Assembly (NCBI GenBank): GCA_023375785.1
Contig: SZWC01000513.1
Coordinates: 296,200 to 346,059, forward strand
Source: Penium margaritaceum
Taxonomy: Eukaryota > Streptophyta > Zygnematophyceae > Desmidiales > Peniaceae
DNA length: 49,860 bases
Direction: 5' to 3'
Shown: positions 44,884 through 49,860 of the stretch, in pieces
Layout: every line of letters begins with the position of its first letter
Numbering within the stretch: position 1 is the first letter of the stretch
Translations under genes and position numbers: made by a program
Notes under the pieces: model-generated
What the model saw: the letters and a program-made list of their open reading frames with translations, nothing else
What the model was told of the DNA's origin: nothing
Databases searched by the model: none

Positions 44884-47800
44884 TAAACTGTTGTGGAAAA
44901 GGAATGAAAACTAAATAGTGTTTTCTATTACCTTAGAGTTTTCCTCTTTCTTTATGGAAAAGGAAGTATGAAGCCTCCTCCTATCTTGAAAAAAGAAAGG
45001 CAATTAATTCTTTCATTAAGAAGGGATTGAAGGAAGTAAACCTCTCCTTTTTTATCCATTCCCTTAGAGATTGAGAATGGGTGGTCGACAATGTGTCCTG
45101 TGCTCTACAAGCATAAATTCTTTTTACATGGGAGATAAAGTGGCCAGCACATCCCAAGTTTAATTGATAGACATTAGCCCTCATATTCCCTTTGGTTGTT
45201 ATACCATATGTGGAAAAAAGAACTGCCTGCTCCTCTAGGGCTTCCAGATTCTTCAATCAGGTAGATCATTTGGTCTGGCCCCCTCAAATTCTATTGAAAT
45301 TCTCTACATATAGAGTCAATGGAGAGAGGGAAGGGCATCCACTTGCTTTCTTCTAGAAAATATTCACTCCCATTTTTAATGGTGGTGGAGGAAAAGCAAC
45401 CTCTTTCAACCCTCTTGGGAGGATGAAAGGAGAGGGGGATGGAAACATCCTCATATATGAATGGAAAAGCCTTAAGAAGAATTCAATGGGGAAAATCCTT
45501 GGCTCTTTGTTTGGAGTTGTCTTGGGAGATTGATGGGAGAGCCTCTTACTACTAGGTTATTCATTATGTCCCCATTTTGTCTGATGGGATACATAGAGCT
45601 CTCACCTATTCCATTCTCTATAGTAATTCTTATCATGAGTTTCTTTCTCATTTTCTAAATATATATATGCTCATTTTTGGAGGTTCCAAATCATCTGTTG
45701 TGTTTCTGTCACAATTGTGTGACAAGGTAATCTGTATCCTACCATTATGCACTTGATAAGGAGTGGATCAACTGATAAATATCTTGGTCAATACAAATGA
45801 ATCTGAGTGGTTATTCATTGTGAACTTGATGAAAATAACAAAATAGTAGCACTAGCTTCGATGCTATAATAGGAGCCGTAGTTGACTTATTTTGAGAACG
45901 CAACAGAATTTCAAGAGAAAACTCAAAACACGATGAACTGCCTTACACCTTTTGCTCAACAATTTTGGTGAAGAAAAGCAAGAAAAGCAATAAATATGGC
46001 TTTAATTTGGCATGCAACAATTATGCACTTACAAAGGTATCTTATAACATGTTTATGCCACATGGGTATTAGAACCTACAGTGAAGAACTTATGCCCATA
46101 GTGGACGTTCGGCATAGCAAAATACCCTGCATGGCACATTCATACTTTTGCCATTTTTTATTTCGAAGTAAAAAAAGATTTCATTCCATATGAAAACATT
46201 GAGCAATCATTTTGTGTGAAAGTATCTCCCATCCTTTGAACACTTTGAATACTTTCGAACACGATTTTTTGCATGATGGTGATAACATAGAATGAAATGG
46301 GATGAAAAAGATAACCTCTGAAATTCTCATTGCCAATGTTATGGGATTTTTGTTATAAGGAGGCAACCAAAGACTTCCCTTTCAACACTCGACGTGGTTA
46401 TAATTTATCAAACTCATGGAAATCCAGGTTTTTGTGTCATAATTATTAATATTGATCATATATTATGTTGTTTTCATGCAGATTATGAAAACTATTTTTA
46501 AAGTTTTATCTCTAATTTCATAGTGGAAAGATTGCATACATAAAAGTTCATAATCACTCCATTTCAAATCGTGGCCATTAGGTTCTGAATTTAAGTTAAT
46601 GTGAGTACAAGTGGACCTAGGTGAAATCCATCATTGTAAAAAACTATAAAATCTCTTGTTTCCCTTCAACAAATGCATGATTTTTTACTTTTCATTCTTA
46701 ACTTTGAAAGAGATCTAAATTCTCACATCATTTGATTACTATCTTACACTCCTATTATGCCATGGGTTCTACGGTTGAGTTTTAAGGCCTTTGGATCTTC
46801 ATCTAAATAAAGAAAAAAACAGCTTGATGGAAGCACAACATTTCTATAGGTTCATGTTTCCATACGGTCATGTTTCACCTTATAACATGCTTTCTTATTA
46901 TTGATTTTTTCACTTTGTGTTCTTCTTTCCCTTGTAAATATGTGCCTCTTGACTGAAGCTTGGTCATTTTATCTCATGATGAGAGTAACGATGAATGAAA
47001 TACTTGTGATTTGGACAATTTCCACCATTTGAAAATAAAATTTAAAGTGAAAATTTATAGAATTATTAAACTTGTGGACGCATGGAAATCAAAGACCACC
47101 TAAAGACCAAACATGTTTCCATTAATGTTCATTTTAAATAACGTTGCCCTTTAACTCATGAGTGAAAAATTATAAATAGTATCATTTTCATCTCAGCTTA
47201 CTTCATTTTTACAATCCTTTTATTTTTATCATGAAGCTAAGGAATAGTGAAAAGGAAGATTTTTCCTGATTGAACGTGCATAAGATGTGTACAAGTGCAC
47301 GGGTTCTGGATAATGTTTTTACTGTAATGCTTTTCAGATCAAACTAAAAATCTTTTGAATGACCCATCTCTTTAAACATTTAAGTTAAAACTCGAGTTTT
47401 AATGTTTCATATTAAGCTAAAGTTTTTGAGTAATTACCTTGAAATGGATTTGATTATATGATAGTTAGAAATAGACTCAATTATTCGTGCTTACTATTGC
47501 GAGGTTCAAATATATTGTTAATTGATTATGGCAATAAATTTTTGCAGAGATTTTTTATTCTCCAAGTGGCTTAGTTTTTGTTTCTAGTCCTTGGCACCCT
47601 AATCAATAGTAAGAAATCAAACCAACATTATTTTGTAGGTGTTCATAGATGTAGTGATAACTACTTCTGATTTCAAACTTCTCATGTTTAACAGTCTTCC
47701 TACGCTTTTCCATTCTTTTTCCATCAAAACATATGGATTCCTATCAAATTGTAGGATTTCCCCTAACCTCCTTAAATCAATACACCATGGAAACATTGGT

Positions 47801-48850
47801 TTTACAAAATATAAACATACGTTTTTACGTAAACTAGTTGAGGTGTTAATCATGATGAACACCGTTGGTCATGATAAATTTCTCCCATTTAATGAAGCGT
47901 TGTAGAACATGGAATATTGTTTTATCACGTTTTTGAGCATTAAAAACAATAATTTCAACGTTTTTTAATTTTGTATTCTAAGTTTACTATTGGTGTTGAC
48001 TTATAATAAGAATTGTAAGCACATAATTGTGGAATATCTTCTCATATCATTTGTCTATTCCAGTAATTCTCGTTGTATCCTGAATTGATTCAATAGTTTT
48101 TTGAAAAAAATCATTTCAATCTATCTTCCCCTAGTTGATGAAAAAGTTGGTTTTATCATTGTTTGCTCAATTTGGCAGCAATTCGCATCTTAATGGTAAC
48201 AAAAGTCTTTTTCAAAGGACTAGAGGAATTCTTTTGGGGATAAACGAAAAAATATTTTTACTTCATGAAGAATCAAACCTTTCATGGTGGGATGAAAATT
48301 ATTAACTTATGCCTTTTGACTTTATTTCTTGTGATCTAATTTTCAATTTGATCCTTATGGTTATGGATGCAATTTACAATCTTTTTTATCACACATCATT
48401 CTATTAATGTCTTCCCAACCACGGTTTTGATAATGTAGAATGATTTTGGGATTTGAAACGAATAATTGTTGTGTTGATAGGTGATTTTCATTACGTAAAG
48501 AGCCATATATCATGAACAACTGTATTTTTAATGTTGGAAATGGTAAGGTTTTAGAAAGCTCACAGTATTCGTTCAATGGAAATGATCAGAACCTAGCCTT
48601 ACTAGTCCACATTTAAAGCCCAAGGGAAGGAGAAAGTGGACAATTTTACATCCATGCCTTGCACTACTTTGATTCCACTTTTTTCATGAAAAATATCCTC
48701 ATTGAAGTTATTCCATACACAATGCCATGAATAGAAGTTTTAAAATCTAGGATTATATCACAATGGTTTGCTAGAACAAGAATTTAATGGACCAAGAAGA
48801 AAATGAAATGCATATTGTTGAGAAGAGTAGAATTCTTAGATCAAGGAGTA

Positions 48851-49512
48851 GTATATGAAGAGGTCCGAGGTCCTACATATGAAGCAAATGAGGATGCGCC
48901 ACCCAGTTTGGTTGGCGCGCTCGAACACAATTCCAACGGCTTGTAGCCGTTAACTGGACCAGCCCAAAGTGGGGCAAATTCCTAATGCGGGCAAGGTCAT
49001 GAGAGTGCCCCGCATCATTGATTTCTAACGACGTAGAACCTATACTAACTACTTTAACATGACAACGTAAGCTTGGACGCTTAGATGCCGACGGTTGTCT
49101 TGTAGCATCTCTAAACAGGGTACGGCCAATGGACTAGTCAAAAGTAACAACTTCAGCATCACACCGTAAGCATGCAAGAGGAATTGCGTCATGCAAATCT
49201 TGAAACCCATTGTGGAAGAGGACGGTGTGTCAAGCAGTTGGTGTAGTTCTGTGCTACGCCAGTGTTAGTGGTGGCATCGGCATCGTCATGGTTTGGTGGG
49301 GACCAGGATCTATCCTATGTCTGTCGAGAGTAGCGGCAGGCGAGAAGAGGCTGATGCCATGCCTCCAACCAAGATGAGGATGCCAATGGCAGGACACCAA
49401 AATGACCACGCGCCCAACGCGGGTGACGTCAGAGCTGATGCATCGCCGCCAAGGTGTGGGGAAAAGCCCTGCAAACTTTGAGAAGGGATGCACAGAAAGA
49501 GAGGTAAACCAG
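48851..49512. other. Unassigned sequence between AT-rich region and purine tract
   Basis: Mixed composition. A small hairpin (AACGGC/GCCGTT, near 48938-48954) is present. No coding or RNA gene signature that I can support; the plus-strand frames that reach the right edge are open mainly because of low complexity. Confidence 0.45.
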
Positions 49513-49548
49513 GCCACAAGCCATGTGCGTGGGCACATGGCTTGTGGC
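49513..49548. repeat. Perfect 16-bp palindrome, 4-base loop
   Basis: GCCACAAGCCATGTGC (49513-49528), GTGG, then GCACATGGCTTGTGGC (49533-49548). It lies 15 bases before the purine tract. There is no following T run, so a rho-independent style terminator is unlikely, and this is a nuclear context. Confidence 0.92.
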
Positions 49549-49562
49549 AAAGGGGACAAGGC

Positions 49563-49860
49563 CAGGAACGGAGGAGGAGGGGGACAAAGAGGAGGAGGAG
49601 GGGGAGGAGGAGGCAGAGGTGGAGGAGGAGGACGAGGAGGATGAGCAAGAGGAGGAGCAGGAGAAGGAGGGAGAGGAGGAGGAGGAGGGGGAGGAGGAGG
49701 AGGTGGAGGAGGAGGAGGAGGAGCAGGAGGAGGAGTAGGAGGAGGAGGAGGAGGAGGAGAGGGAGGAGGAAGAGGTGAAGGAGGAGGGGGAGGAGGAGGA
49801 GGAGGAGGTGGAGGAGGAGGTGCTGGAGGAGGAGGTGGTGGAGGAGGAGGTGGTGGGGGA
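49563..49860 (+). repeat. (GGA)n-type purine minisatellite, continues past the window
   Basis: Nearly all A and G for about 300 bases, dominated by GGA with GGGGGA and GGTGGA variants. Translates as Glu-, Gly- or Arg-rich runs depending on frame, so the apparent open frames are low-complexity artefacts. The sequence could form triplex or G-quadruplex structures. No telomere repeat unit. Confidence 0.9.

Larger units (their letters stand above)
36951..48850. other. AT-rich, gene-poor region
   Basis: About 11.9 kb with no credible coding sequence on either strand; reading frames are short and lack motifs. Line counts show low G+C (16 of 60 at 37021-37080). No organelle genes, LTRs or RT motifs were seen. 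It contains the repeat arrays listed separately. 43.4-48.85 kb looks like plain diverged AT-rich DNA, with one short direct repeat and one 91-codon frame at 44981-45256 that I cannot support as a gene. Confidence 0.8.

Noticed and set aside
44981..45256. 91-codon minus-strand frame in the AT-rich region
   Set aside because: No recognisable motif, broken neighbourhood and no related frame nearby; a LINE remnant was considered but nothing supports it.
36951..48850. Organelle DNA insertion as the source of the AT-rich block
   Set aside because: No plastid or mitochondrial gene sequence could be recognised on either strand.
49523..49738. Plus-strand frame coding a glutamate-rich protein
   Set aside because: Open only because the DNA is a GGA-type repeat; the other frames there are open for the same reason.

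Overview
The window looks like nuclear DNA of a streptophyte (a land plant or a charophyte alga). The evidence is a dense, nested set of Ty1/copia LTR retrotransposons, two primer-binding sites matching plant initiator tRNA-Met (TGGTATCAGAGC and a two-base variant lies at a third), one Ty3/gypsy remnant, and no bacterial-style gene layout. I cannot name the species. I found no convincing host gene, rRNA or CRISPR array.

Layout. 1-5270: a young copia element on the minus strand (Copia-A), with one intact 1382-codon gag-pol and LTRs that differ at about 10 of 280 comparable bases. It sits inside the gag of an older minus-strand copia (Copia-B, 5271-8411: gag remnant, leader, primer site, 5' LTR). 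8836-10696: minus-strand Ty3/gypsy protease, RT and RNase H remnant. 10697-12882: a truncated, decayed relative of Copia-A. 13400-13475: a tRNA-derived sequence. 13.6-22.7 kb: two defective copia elements of one related family, Copia-D (minus) and Copia-E (plus), lying head to head around an inverted gag fragment. 22.7-25.7 kb: no identified genes, two decayed reading frames of unknown kind, and a degenerate interspersed repeat. 25725-33925: a complete but dead copia (Copia-F, minus) with a TGGGT target duplication, carrying an 801-bp terminal-inverted-repeat DNA transposon. 33931-35290: another minus-strand copia RT/RNase H remnant (Copia-G). Two assembly gaps (21789-21877 and 35834-35904) are bordered by G runs.

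36.95-48.85 kb is different: it is AT-rich (for example 16 of 60 G+C at 37021-37080, against 36 of 60 at 1021-1080), has no credible coding sequence, and holds diverged tandem repeats. Blocks with about 115-130 bp spacing (39.25-39.98 and 42.34-43.33 kb) flank one with about 190 bp spacing (40.5-41.7 kb). Several units carry G-run/C-run hairpins. The window ends in a (GGA)n-type purine tract (49563-49860) preceded by a perfect 16-bp palindrome.

How it works together: only Copia-A looks capable of encoding its own replication proteins. The rest reads as a record of successive insertions, truncations and C-to-T type decay. The part least explained by known element types is the patterned, hairpin-bearing satellite-like region at 39-43 kb.
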